Assembly: GCA_900549525.1 (NCBI GenBank)
Contig: UWSJ01000091.1
Span: 1 to 6,754, forward strand
Direction of reading: 5' to 3'
Length of the DNA: 6,754 nucleotides
Source: an uncultured Coriobacteriaceae bacterium
GTDB taxonomy: Bacteria > Actinomycetota > Coriobacteriia > Coriobacteriales > Atopobiaceae
Under the pieces are notes generated by a model, which was given only the letters and a program-made list of their open reading frames with translations, had not been told where the DNA came from and ran no database searches. The first letter of the stretch is position 1. Each line of letters opens with the position of its first letter. Both the position numbers and the translations under genes were made by a program. Shown here piece after piece: positions 1 to 6,263 of the stretch.

Positions 1-1616
1 GAGCCCACGAAGTCCATGTTGAGCTTGAGCTGCCCGCGCGTGAGCATGCTCATGGCGAGCTCGGCCTGCGCGGCGGCGCCGAGCAGGCCCTTCGTCGCCG
101 CCCTGCCACGCACCGCGAGCTCGCGCGCGTCACGCTCGAGCTTGGCGCGCGTGTCGGCGTGCGCACGGATGTGCTGGGAGATGATCTCGATCATGTTGAC
201 GCCGGGGAGGAACTCGTCAAGCACGCCCTCGAGCGTCACAAGGCCCCGCGCCATGCTCGTGATCTGCCCAGGCAGCTCGATGCCGTTTCGCCGAGCCAGC
301 GAGATGAGGTCGCCGAGGAAGCTCCCAAGGTCGAGCTCAGAGAGGCTGACCGTGCCAAACTCGTCCACCACCTCGTCGAGGTCGGCAAGCAGCTCCGCGT
401 GGTCAACGTCGTCCGGACTCGAGAGCGAGAGCCTGAGCAGCGCGCTCTTGAGCTTGGGCGTGTCGCGCTCGGCCACCGAGAAGATCATGTCGCGCATGAT
501 GCGGCGCAGGCTCGGCGAGAGCCTGCCGGTGATGCCGAGGTCGAGGAACACGATCTGCCCGCCCGAGACGACGATGTTGCCGGGGTGCGGGTCGGCGTGG
601 AAGAAGCCGTTGTCGAGCAGCTGGGAGGCGTAGTTGTCGACGAGCTTGGTGCCTATCTCGTTGAGGTCGTAACCTGCCTGGACGAGACGCGCCGGCGAGG
701 AAACGGAGATGCCCTCCACGTACTCCATGACCACGACGTGTTCGGTGCAGAGCGAGAGGTAGGGCTTGGGGCAGGCGACGAAGGCGCAGCCCTCGTTGTT
801 ACGGCGAAACTCCTCGAGGTTCCTGGCCTCCACGAGAAAGTCGGTCTCCTCGCGGAAGGTGTCCCACAGCTCCTCCACCACGCTCGTAAGGTCGAGGAAC
901 TGGTCGCCCTTGAAAAACGGCGTGAGATGCCGCACGAGCGAGCGCATGATGTCGATGTCCCGCGCCATAACCTCCTGCACGTGGGGACGCTGGATCTTGA
1001 TGGCCACGTCCTCGCCCGAGGCGAGTCGGGCGCGGTGCACCTGCGCCACCGAGGCCGAACCCAACGGCAGCTCGCCGATGGCGTCGAAGATGGTGTCGAG
1101 CCGCTCGCCGTACTCTGCCTCGAGGGCGGCGATCACGGTCTCGTGCGGCATCGGGTCGACGTCGGAGCGCAGCTTGGAGAGCTCCTTGCAGAAGCGCTCC
1201 GGCAGTATCTCGGAGCGCATGGAGAGGATCTGGCCGGCCTTCACGAAGGTGGGGCCGAGTTCCTCGAGCATGCGGCGGAACTTGACCGGGGTGATCCCGT
1301 GCAGGACGTCGTACTTGCGCACGATGCCGAAGATCTGCAGCAGGCGGGCATGGCGGCGCTTGCGCGAAAGGCCGTAGCGAGCCGCGTTGGCGCGCCTCCC
1401 GCTGCCGAGAATCCCGATGTAGATGGAGTCGTCATCGTCGTCGGGGGAGGCAGGCCCCTCGACGCCGGCAAGGGCGGCCTCCCACATCGCCTGCTCGGCC
1501 TCGGCCCCCTCGGGTGCGGCCTCGCGGGCGTCGTCCACGTCCGTGAGGACGTCCGCCCCGGAAACCTGCCCGTGGGCGGACGTCACGTCATCGTGTGTGC
1601 GCGCGGGCTCGCTCAC
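1..1616 (-). CDS. AarF/ABC1/UbiB-family atypical protein kinase (3' end outside window)
   Basis: I translated this frame by hand from a GTG at 1616; 538 codons stay open to the left edge, so the C-terminus is missing. Hallmarks of the UbiB/ADCK atypical kinase family are present: the KxGQ motif (K126-A-G-Q129), the Ala-type nucleotide loop GSASVAQVH (186-194), the ATP-site lysine in VAIKIQRP (K207), the conserved acidic stretch around E257-D259 and E263, the hinge VVVMEYVEG (294-301), the catalytic HADPHPGN (340-347) and the metal-binding aspartate in LDLG (D359, Leu where many kinases have Phe). Family members run about 500-560 residues and usually end in two membrane helices; that part would lie beyond the window. 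Residues 1-65 form an acidic, Ala-rich, probably disordered extension with five consecutive Asp (59-63). The GTG is supported by GAGGAG ending 9 nt upstream. The family is needed for ubiquinone synthesis in proteobacteria and handles lipids or isoprenoids elsewhere; the role here is unknown. It lies 6 bp after the phasin-like gene, almost certainly co-expressed with it. The family call is firm, the function is not. Confidence 0.95.
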   Translation of the reverse strand, partial: MSEPARTHDDVTSAHGQVSGADVLTDVDDAREAAPEGAEAEQAMWEAALAGVEGPASPDDDDDSIYIGILGSGRRANAARYGLSRKRRHARLLQIFGIVRKYDVLHGITPVKFRRMLEELGPTFVKAGQILSMRSEILPERFCKELSKLRSDVDPMPHETVIAALEAEYGERLDTIFDAIGELPLGSASVAQVHRARLASGEDVAIKIQRPHVQEVMARDIDIMRSLVRHLTPFFKGDQFLDLTSVVEELWDTFREETDFLVEARNLEEFRRNNEGCAFVACPKPYLSLCTEHVVVMEYVEGISVSSPARLVQAGYDLNEIGTKLVDNYASQLLDNGFFHADPHPGNIVVSGGQIVFLDLGITGRLSPSLRRIMRDMIFSVAERDTPKLKSALLRLSLSSPDDVDHAELLADLDEVVDEFGTVSLSELDLGSFLGDLISLARRNGIELPGQITSMARGLVTLEGVLDEFLPGVNMIEIISQHIRAHADTRAKLERDARELAVRGRAATKGLLGAAAQAELAMSMLTRGQLKLNMDFVG

Positions 1617-1622
1617 GCGGTG

Positions 1623-2009
1623 TTACTCCTCGGCGCCGTCGTCTGCGGGGGTGTCGTCCTCGACGTCGACCTTCGTGGCGTCCTCGGCCTTGGCGGCCTT
1701 GGCGGCGTCGGCGGCATCGAGGTCGCTCGTGAGCGACTGGGCGCGGGCCACAAACGCGGCGCGCTCCTCGGGCGTCATCGTGGAGAGGTGGGCGCGGAGC
1801 ACAGAGTCCTGCGCGCCGTTGACGGCGTCCTTGGCCTTGACGGTGAGCTCGCGGTTGAGGTCCTTGCCCTGGTCGACGGTGAGCTCGCCCTTCTTGACGA
1901 GCTCGTCGACGAGCGTGCCGGTCTTCTCGGCACCGAAGGCGACGGCCCCCACGCCCACGAGAAACGCCTTGCGTGCAACGTCCGCGATGCCGTCCGTGAT
2001 CTGTGCCAT
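1623..2009 (-). CDS. Phasin-like small amphipathic protein (polyhydroxyalkanoate synthesis regulator phasin, COG3937-like)
   Basis: This is a 128-residue protein starting MAQITDGIADVARK. The first ~60 residues match the pattern I know for PhaF-like/COG3937 phasins: a short hydrophobic Gly/Ala/Val stretch (about 16-26), then GAEKTG, then a helical VDELVKKGELT segment followed by a charged helix. Residues ~95-128 are a low-complexity Ala/Asp/Glu/Lys tail ending DDGAEE. There is no signal peptide and no true membrane helix, so it is probably cytosolic and binds lipid surfaces or partners through amphipathic helices. Classical phasins coat polyhydroxyalkanoate granules, but no polymer synthase is present here. 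A distinct GGAGAGGAG lies 5 nt before the ATG. The gene is followed after 6 bp by the UbiB-like kinase, a pairing I recall from other Gram-positive genomes. A role as partner or membrane anchor for the kinase is inference; PHA granule binding is the alternative. Confidence 0.85.
   Translation of the reverse strand: MAQITDGIADVARKAFLVGVGAVAFGAEKTGTLVDELVKKGELTVDQGKDLNRELTVKAKDAVNGAQDSVLRAHLSTMTPEERAAFVARAQSLTSDLDAADAAKAAKAEDATKVDVEDDTPADDGAEE
1626..1631 (-). promoter_or_regulatory. Ribosome binding site of the UbiB-like gene, inside the end of the phasin-like gene
   Basis: On the minus strand GAGGAG is formed by the last two Glu codons of the upstream gene, directly before its TAA stop. It sits 9 nt before the GTG at 1616. 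The nearby ATG (minus strand, in the sequence ACACGATGACG) is in another frame and meets TGA two codons later, so GTG is the supported start. The overlap implies translational coupling of the pair. Confidence 0.65.
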
Positions 2010-2059
2010 GGTGGCTCCTCTCCGTGTGGGCTGGCCGCGCTCAGGCGACCCGTTCCCGA

Positions 2060-2078
2060 GCGCGGGCCAATCCCGCGC
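2060..2078. other. GC-rich hairpin in the 80-bp gap between the double HAD gene and the phasin-like gene
   Basis: A perfect 7-bp inverted repeat, GCGCGGG / CCCGCGC with a 5-nt loop, lies 12 bp downstream of the HAD stop codon. On the minus-strand transcript no U-run follows it, so it is not a standard intrinsic terminator. It could cause partial termination, 3'-end protection of the upstream mRNA, or nothing. A second weaker pairing (GCGCTC at 2037-2042 with GAGCGC at 2058-2063) would compete with it. I saw no clear promoter in the gap 2010-2089. Confidence 0.35.
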
Positions 2079-2089
2079 GCATGCCTTCC

Positions 2090-3466
2090 TTATTTTGTAC
2101 CCAACGGCACCGATTCCGAGCCCCTCGCGTCGAGCAGCACGCGGCGAAGCGCCGCCACGGAGTCCACGACCACGACGGCGCCGGCATGCTCGAGCTCGCC
2201 GGGGGCGGAGGTGTTGCCGTAGCGCACGCCCACGCAGGGCACGTCGTTGGCAAGCGCCCCCTCGACGTCGTAGAAGCGGTCGCCCACCATGACGGCCTCG
2301 TCGGCAGAGCATCCCAGACCCTCGAGCGCCTGCGCCACGAGCGTGGCCTTCTCGGAGCGCGTGGGGTCGGTCTGGCCAACCACGACGTCAAAGAGATCGG
2401 CCACGCCCATCTCCTCGAGGATGGCCGAGACCATCGTCTGCCGCTTGGCGCTTGCCGTGGCGACGCGCTTCCCTGCGGCCTTGAGGTCACGGAGCAGCTC
2501 GGGGATGCCGTTGAACAGCGGATGGGAATCAGGCCCGAGCGTCACGTACACGGCCCGGTAGCGTCGCGTCACCTCGGCCGCGTCCTCGGGAGACATGCCA
2601 TAGACCTCGGTGAACGCGCCGGGGAAGGGCGGTCCCACGAGCCTGCCCGCGTCCCCGACCTCCTCGTCGCTCATGCCCCACTCGCGCAGGACCTTCTCGG
2701 CGGTTGCCACGATGCCGGCCTTGGTGTCCGCGAGCGTCCCGTCAAAGTCGAGCAGCACGCACGAGCGGTCGCCAACGGCGACCAGCGCGTCACCGAGCAG
2801 CGCCCGCCCCAGCTCGTAGACGTTGTCGACCACCACCTCGGCGCCTGCGTCCTCGAGCTCCGCACGCGGCGTGGAACCGAAGTGGACGCCTACGCAGGCC
2901 ACCCCGTTTGCGTGCGCGCCCTCGACGTCGAAGCCTCGGTCGCCCACCATGACGGCCTCGTCCGGCGCGGCGCCGAGCTCCTGGAGCGCGAGGCCGATGA
3001 GCGTCTTCTTGTCCCTGATGCCGTCGTGCTGGCCCATGACCACGTCGAAGCGGTCGAGGACGCCCAGGGCGTCGAGCATGGCCACGCAGCGGTGGCGGCG
3101 CTTGGACGTGGCGATCGCGAGCTTCCACCCGGCCGCACGCAGGCGCTCGAGAAGCGCGCCCATGCCCGGGAAGAGCGGGTAGCTCTCGGGGCCCAGCTGC
3201 TCGTAGCGGGCACGATAGCGGGCCGTGAGCTCGGCGTCGTCGGCCTCGGACACGCCGTAGACGAGCCGGAAGGCGCCGGGCAGCGCCGGGCCCACGAGCC
3301 GGGTCACGTCACCCATGTCGGCCTCGGACATCCCCCACTCGGCGAGGGTCTCGGTGGCGGCCCGGACGATGCCCGGGGCGGTGTCGGCCAGCGTACCGTC
3401 GAAGTCGAAAAGGGCGACACGACGGCCCGCGAGAGGCCGTGGTGCGCAGGTGCTGTCGTTGGTCAT
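2090..3466 (-). CDS. Tandem double-domain HAD-superfamily phosphatase (two Gph/5'-nucleotidase-like domains fused)
   Basis: This 458-residue protein contains two complete haloacid dehalogenase phosphatase domains. Domain 1 (about 15-225): nucleophile motif DFDGTLADT (D21, D23), cap region with LVGPALPGAF, motif II threonine (T120 in IATSK), motif III lysine (K153 or K154), motif IV GDRGFD (D176, D180). Domain 2 (about 234-446): DFDGTLADT (D240, D242), LVGPPFPGAF, motif II serine (S339), K373, GDRFYD (D396, D400). Both active sites therefore look intact. The helical cap between motifs I and II and the LVGPP motif point to the phosphoglycolate phosphatase/5'-nucleotidase-like subgroup, which normally has a single domain of ~210-220 residues. 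Hydrolysis of a small phosphate ester in the cytosol is expected; the substrate cannot be told. The halves are joined by only ~9 residues. The ATG overlaps the yfhO stop (ATGA), with AGAAGGGA 5 nt upstream. Each motif appears twice in one unbroken frame, so this is a fusion rather than two genes. Confidence 0.95.
   Translation of the reverse strand: MTNDSTCAPRPLAGRRVALFDFDGTLADTAPGIVRAATETLAEWGMSEADMGDVTRLVGPALPGAFRLVYGVSEADDAELTARYRARYEQLGPESYPLFPGMGALLERLRAAGWKLAIATSKRRHRCVAMLDALGVLDRFDVVMGQHDGIRDKKTLIGLALQELGAAPDEAVMVGDRGFDVEGAHANGVACVGVHFGSTPRAELEDAGAEVVVDNVYELGRALLGDALVAVGDRSCVLLDFDGTLADTKAGIVATAEKVLREWGMSDEEVGDAGRLVGPPFPGAFTEVYGMSPEDAAEVTRRYRAVYVTLGPDSHPLFNGIPELLRDLKAAGKRVATASAKRQTMVSAILEEMGVADLFDVVVGQTDPTRSEKATLVAQALEGLGCSADEAVMVGDRFYDVEGALANDVPCVGVRYGNTSAPGELEHAGAVVVVDSVAALRRVLLDARGSESVPLGTK
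2129..2764 (-). repeat. Second copy of the duplicated HAD domain
   Basis: Encodes residues 235-446 of the double HAD protein. The 26-bp block at 2277-2302 is identical to 2937-2962 in the first copy and lies exactly 660 bp (220 codons) away. The repeat thus preserves the frame and reflects an internal gene duplication, not a mobile element. Confidence 0.85.
2792..3418 (-). repeat. First copy of the duplicated HAD domain
   Basis: Encodes residues 17-225 of the double HAD protein. By hand alignment it matches the second copy with about 121 identities over ~210 positions and only two single-residue gaps. At DNA level an exact 26-bp block around the ATGGTGGGCGAC codons of motif IV occurs at 2937-2962. 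Confidence 0.85.
3463..3466 (-). promoter_or_regulatory. ATGA stop/start overlap coupling yfhO to the double HAD gene
   Basis: The minus-strand tetranucleotide ATGA contains the start codon of the HAD gene (3466-3464) and the TGA stop of the YfhO gene (3465-3463). The HAD ribosome binding site (AGAAGGGA, 3479-3472) lies within the last codons of the upstream gene. This is a classic arrangement for termination-reinitiation and shows that both genes share one mRNA. Confidence 0.85.
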
Positions 3467-6096
3467 CGGTTTCCCTTCTCGGAGCCCCCGCCCCGAATCT
3501 CTGCCTTATGGCGCCCATGATAAGCGCCCGCGCCCAGGCGGCGACGCACGAGGGAGACGCACACGAGCGCCATGACGCCCAGGGCGCTCGCCGCGACGCC
3601 CGCACGAAGCCCGGGCACGTGATAGGTGAGGCTCACCGTCGAGTCCCCCGTCGCGTACGGGATCCGATAGAGCGCCCCTCCCCAGCTCGACGCCAGCCCC
3701 TCCGAGCCGTTCACCGTGACGCTCCAGTTGTCGTCCGTGGGCACCGAAAGGAACAGGTTCCCCGCCGAGTCGCTTTCGAAAGTGGCGTCCACCTGGCCGT
3801 CCTCGACCGACAGGTGCTCCGGGGCGCGCTCCTGGAGCCTCGCGGACACGCGCGACAACTCGTCGAGGTCGAGGGCGTAGAAACGGTAGCCGCTCACCCC
3901 GAGATCCTCCCCCTTGAGCGAGACCGGCACCGTGGCCGATGACCCGTCCCAGGGAATCAGGAAGACGCTCGGCGAGCCCCACGTCGCATAGGGAAGCTCG
4001 GAGCCGTTCGCGTCAAGGGTGACGCCCCTCTGGTACGCACAGCTCACGTCCCCGTACAGGACGGCCCGGCCACCCGCGGGTGCCGAGACGTCGAAGACCG
4101 TGCCAGAGGCGGTCTCGTCGACCGCCGCCTCAAGCGGCCGGAACACCTCGACGTCCTCCCCCAGCAGCTCGCTGTAGAGCGCGTTCATGGTGGCGAAGCT
4201 GTCGCCCTCGACTATGTCGGTCGCCCCGCTCGTCGCCGAGCCCTCGACGGCCAAGGGCAGCGCGAAGGGATTCTCCCACACGGCGAGGTGCTCCGTCGTA
4301 ATGCCCGTCGCAACGAGCCCGAGCTCCGAGGGGTCACCGTAGGTTGCGACCCAGCTCTCGGGGATCACGTAGTACTTCACGCCCAGCAGGCTGTCCGCAC
4401 CGAGGTTGAGCTGGCTCGTGATGTTGGTGTTCTCGCCGTTGACGCGATACCCGACCTTGTCGAGAAAGGCCCTCTGGGGGTTGTCGGGGTCAGACGTATA
4501 GCCCGAGACCGAAGCATAGCCGTAGGCGGCTCCGTCGTTGAACGCGAAGCTCGCCCGCCGGTAGAGCGACTGAACCCGATAGGCACCCGCGTCGCGCCCC
4601 CTCAGCTCGGAGGCGGCCTGTTCGAGCTCGGAGGACATCTCGTCGACCGCCAGCCCGCCATGGTCCGCCATCTTCGTGAACTGCACCGAGGTCCCGTAGC
4701 CCAGCTCGACGAGCGCCACGACGCACAGGGCCATGCAGGCGCACGCACGCACCCGCTCGCTCGCGCCCAGGCGCATGGCCGTGAGCGCAGCCAGCGCGCA
4801 CGCCGCAAACGCGAGGGAAACCGCGGTCTGAGACGCGCCCGTCACCCTAAAGCGCACGACGCCGACGGTCATGGCCAAACTGACGAGGCCCATCAGGACG
4901 GCGCACGTCACGGGCCTCGGTCGCGCCGCACGGCCCCGGGCGTAGAAGAAGCCCGCGGCGTAGGGGAAGGCAAGCGTCACACCGTAGGCGAAGCGATACC
5001 AATAGCTTGTCACGCTCTTGAGCAGCGACAGCAGCGCCACGAAGGGCTGGAAGTACAGAAGCGACGCCATGACCCCGAAGAACCCCACGAACAGCACGCG
5101 CTCGGCCAGGGGGCGGGAGCCGTCGGAGAGCAGCAGGACGCACCCTACGGTCGCCACGCTCCCGCAGAAGAGCGAAGCGACCGACATCTGGGGGGTCGCG
5201 GCGTTCACGCCGATCACGAAGCCTGAGAAGAACGTCTTGGGCAGGCCCGAGACCACGGGGGCGATGAGGTCGAGGTCGAGCTGGCCGCGCCCACCGGAAA
5301 GCTCGCGCACGGTGGGATAGAACAGTGCCGCGCTCATCAGCGCGCCCAGGCCCATGGCCACGGCATACCACCCGACGGCCCTGGCCACCCGCTTCAGGAC
5401 AAAGCCGTCGCACACGACCGCGTGCAGGACCTCGAAGACCAGGAAGACCCCCGAGAAGAGGCAGTTGATGGCCCCCGAGTACCAGTTGAACAGCAGCGAC
5501 AGCGCCGTCGAGACCGCAAGCAGGACAAACGAGCCCTCCGAGACGACCCGCCAGACGCCGAGCACCATGAGCGGGAGCATGTACACGCCGTCGAGCCACA
5601 TGATGTTGCTCGCCTGGCCTGTGGTGTAGGCCATGAGCCCGTATCCGCACGAAAGCAGGACGTTCAAGGGAAGGCTCACGCGCCCGGCAAATCGTCCCTG
5701 CACGAGCACCGAGAAGCTGGCGCTTGCGAGGGCGAGCTTGACGAGGGCGAGCAAGTCAAAGAAAGAGCGGAGGTCGGCCTTGTCGAAGAAGACGACGAGA
5801 AGGTTGAGCGGGGACGAGAGGTAGTAGGAGAAGACGGCCGTGTACCCCCCCCCGAGCATCTTCGAGAAGCTGTAGGCGATGTCGTTGTTCCCGGTCAGGA
5901 GGTCCTTGTACCACGCGAAGAAGTCAAGGTACTGGATGTACCCGTCCATCGAGGCGAGCGAGTTGTCAGCCGTCCCAAATGGGGCAAACGAGCCCAGGGC
6001 GAACGCGACGAGGACGACGGACGCCGTCACGAAAAGGGAGACTGCCGGGGCAAGCCACACGCGTCGGTCGACGCCTTCCTCGAGCCTCTTCTGCAC
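3463..6096 (-). CDS. YfhO-family polytopic membrane glycosyltransferase (GT-C type)
   Basis: This 877-residue protein has a typical length for the YfhO family. A first membrane helix (about 14-35) is followed by an outside loop with the family-like sequence MDGYIQYLDFF (D51, Q55, Y56), where GT-C enzymes place their catalytic acid. FSKMLGGGYTAVFSYYLSSP (77-96) and IMWLDGVYMLPL (165-176) follow, and also resemble YfhO proteins. I count roughly 12-13 hydrophobic segments up to ~467, then a large extracytoplasmic domain (~470-828, containing SQLNLGADSLLGVKYYV), one last helix (~829-848) and a basic tail starting RRR. The Bacillus subtilis relative is needed to add a sugar to lipoteichoic acid, using an undecaprenyl-phosphate sugar donor. 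The acceptor here is unknown, and no donor-making GT2 (CsbB-like) or flippase gene is in the window. The start is GTG with GAGGGGAG 5 nt upstream. It is the first gene of the minus-strand run. Family assignment is strong; exact reaction is inference. Confidence 0.92.
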   Translation of the reverse strand: MQKRLEEGVDRRVWLAPAVSLFVTASVVLVAFALGSFAPFGTADNSLASMDGYIQYLDFFAWYKDLLTGNNDIAYSFSKMLGGGYTAVFSYYLSSPLNLLVVFFDKADLRSFFDLLALVKLALASASFSVLVQGRFAGRVSLPLNVLLSCGYGLMAYTTGQASNIMWLDGVYMLPLMVLGVWRVVSEGSFVLLAVSTALSLLFNWYSGAINCLFSGVFLVFEVLHAVVCDGFVLKRVARAVGWYAVAMGLGALMSAALFYPTVRELSGGRGQLDLDLIAPVVSGLPKTFFSGFVIGVNAATPQMSVASLFCGSVATVGCVLLLSDGSRPLAERVLFVGFFGVMASLLYFQPFVALLSLLKSVTSYWYRFAYGVTLAFPYAAGFFYARGRAARPRPVTCAVLMGLVSLAMTVGVVRFRVTGASQTAVSLAFAACALAALTAMRLGASERVRACACMALCVVALVELGYGTSVQFTKMADHGGLAVDEMSSELEQAASELRGRDAGAYRVQSLYRRASFAFNDGAAYGYASVSGYTSDPDNPQRAFLDKVGYRVNGENTNITSQLNLGADSLLGVKYYVIPESWVATYGDPSELGLVATGITTEHLAVWENPFALPLAVEGSATSGATDIVEGDSFATMNALYSELLGEDVEVFRPLEAAVDETASGTVFDVSAPAGGRAVLYGDVSCAYQRGVTLDANGSELPYATWGSPSVFLIPWDGSSATVPVSLKGEDLGVSGYRFYALDLDELSRVSARLQERAPEHLSVEDGQVDATFESDSAGNLFLSVPTDDNWSVTVNGSEGLASSWGGALYRIPYATGDSTVSLTYHVPGLRAGVAASALGVMALVCVSLVRRRLGAGAYHGRHKAEIRGGGSEKGNR

Positions 6097-6101
6097 ACAT
6101 G

Positions 6102-6109
6102 CTCCCCTC
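6102..6109 (-). promoter_or_regulatory. Ribosome binding site deciding the GTG start of the YfhO gene
   Basis: GAGGGGAG on the minus strand ends 5 nt before the GTG at 6096. An ATG at 6100-6098 lies only 1 nt from this site, too close for normal initiation, and reads a different frame that ends after 44 codons. The GTG is therefore preferred. Confidence 0.7.
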
Positions 6110-6130
6110 GAAAGACCTGCAAACTAAATA

Positions 6131-6136
6131 ATCATA
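6131..6136 (-). promoter_or_regulatory. Possible -10 box of the YfhO operon promoter
   Basis: TATGAT on the minus strand matches the sigma-70 type -10 consensus at five of six positions and lies in the only AT-rich patch of the region. It would give a leader of about 28 nt before the GTG. No good -35 hexamer is visible 16-18 nt upstream (GCGTGC at best), so the call is tentative. Confidence 0.35.
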
Positions 6137-6221
6137 CCTGTTCCGCCCCGGCCGCACGCGTCCGTCGGTTAACAAAGCCGTAACACATGCCCGTCTCCGT
6201 CATGCGGCCAGGCGGGACGGG

Positions 6222-6227
6222 TATCCT
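6222..6227 (+). promoter_or_regulatory. Possible -10 box of the serC promoter
   Basis: TATCCT in the context GGGTATCCTAATGG is the best -10-like hexamer upstream of serC. It would place the transcript start near 6234, giving a leader of about 44 nt that includes the hairpin at 6246-6261. No convincing -35 element precedes it at the usual distance. Confidence 0.3.
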
Positions 6228-6245
6228 AATGGCACTTGTACGCCA

Positions 6246-6261
6246 TGCCGGGAAACCGGCA
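6246..6261 (+). promoter_or_regulatory. GAAA-tetraloop hairpin in the serC leader
   Basis: TGCCGG-GAAA-CCGGCA forms a perfect 6-bp stem closed by a GNRA-type loop, three-quarters of its pairs G-C or better. It ends 2 nt before the serC ribosome binding site. It could influence ribosome access or mRNA stability; it is too small to be a riboswitch by itself and matches none I know. Confidence 0.5.
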
Positions 6262-6263
6262 GC

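Noticed and set aside
159..2222. Long plus-strand open frame of 687 codons
   Set aside because: It lies antisense to the UbiB-like and phasin-like genes, both of which carry clear family motifs. Its translation is rich in His, Arg, Val and Asp without any domain, as expected for a shadow frame in GC-rich DNA.
2090..3466. Two separate HAD genes instead of one
   Set aside because: The frame is continuous with only about 9 residues between domains, no stop, and no ribosome binding site or ATG just before the second domain.
2003..3520. Plus-strand open frame of 505 codons
   Set aside because: Antisense to the double HAD gene. Its apparent internal repeat is just the mirror of the duplicated HAD domains, so it is not an independent repeat protein.
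4288..5226. Plus-strand open frame of 312 codons
   Set aside because: Antisense to the YfhO gene, composition dominated by Arg, His, Gly and Glu, no ribosome binding site or motif; a GC-bias shadow.
5966..6100. 44-codon minus-strand frame starting at ATG 6100 and overlapping the YfhO start
   Set aside because: The ATG is only 1 nt from the Shine-Dalgarno, the peptide is Arg/Pro-rich without features, and the GTG at 6096 has ideal spacing and a strong protein family match.
6168..6173. GTTAAC palindrome in the intergenic region as an operator
   Set aside because: A 6-bp palindrome with no extension; expected by chance and not at useful spacing to either -10 candidate.
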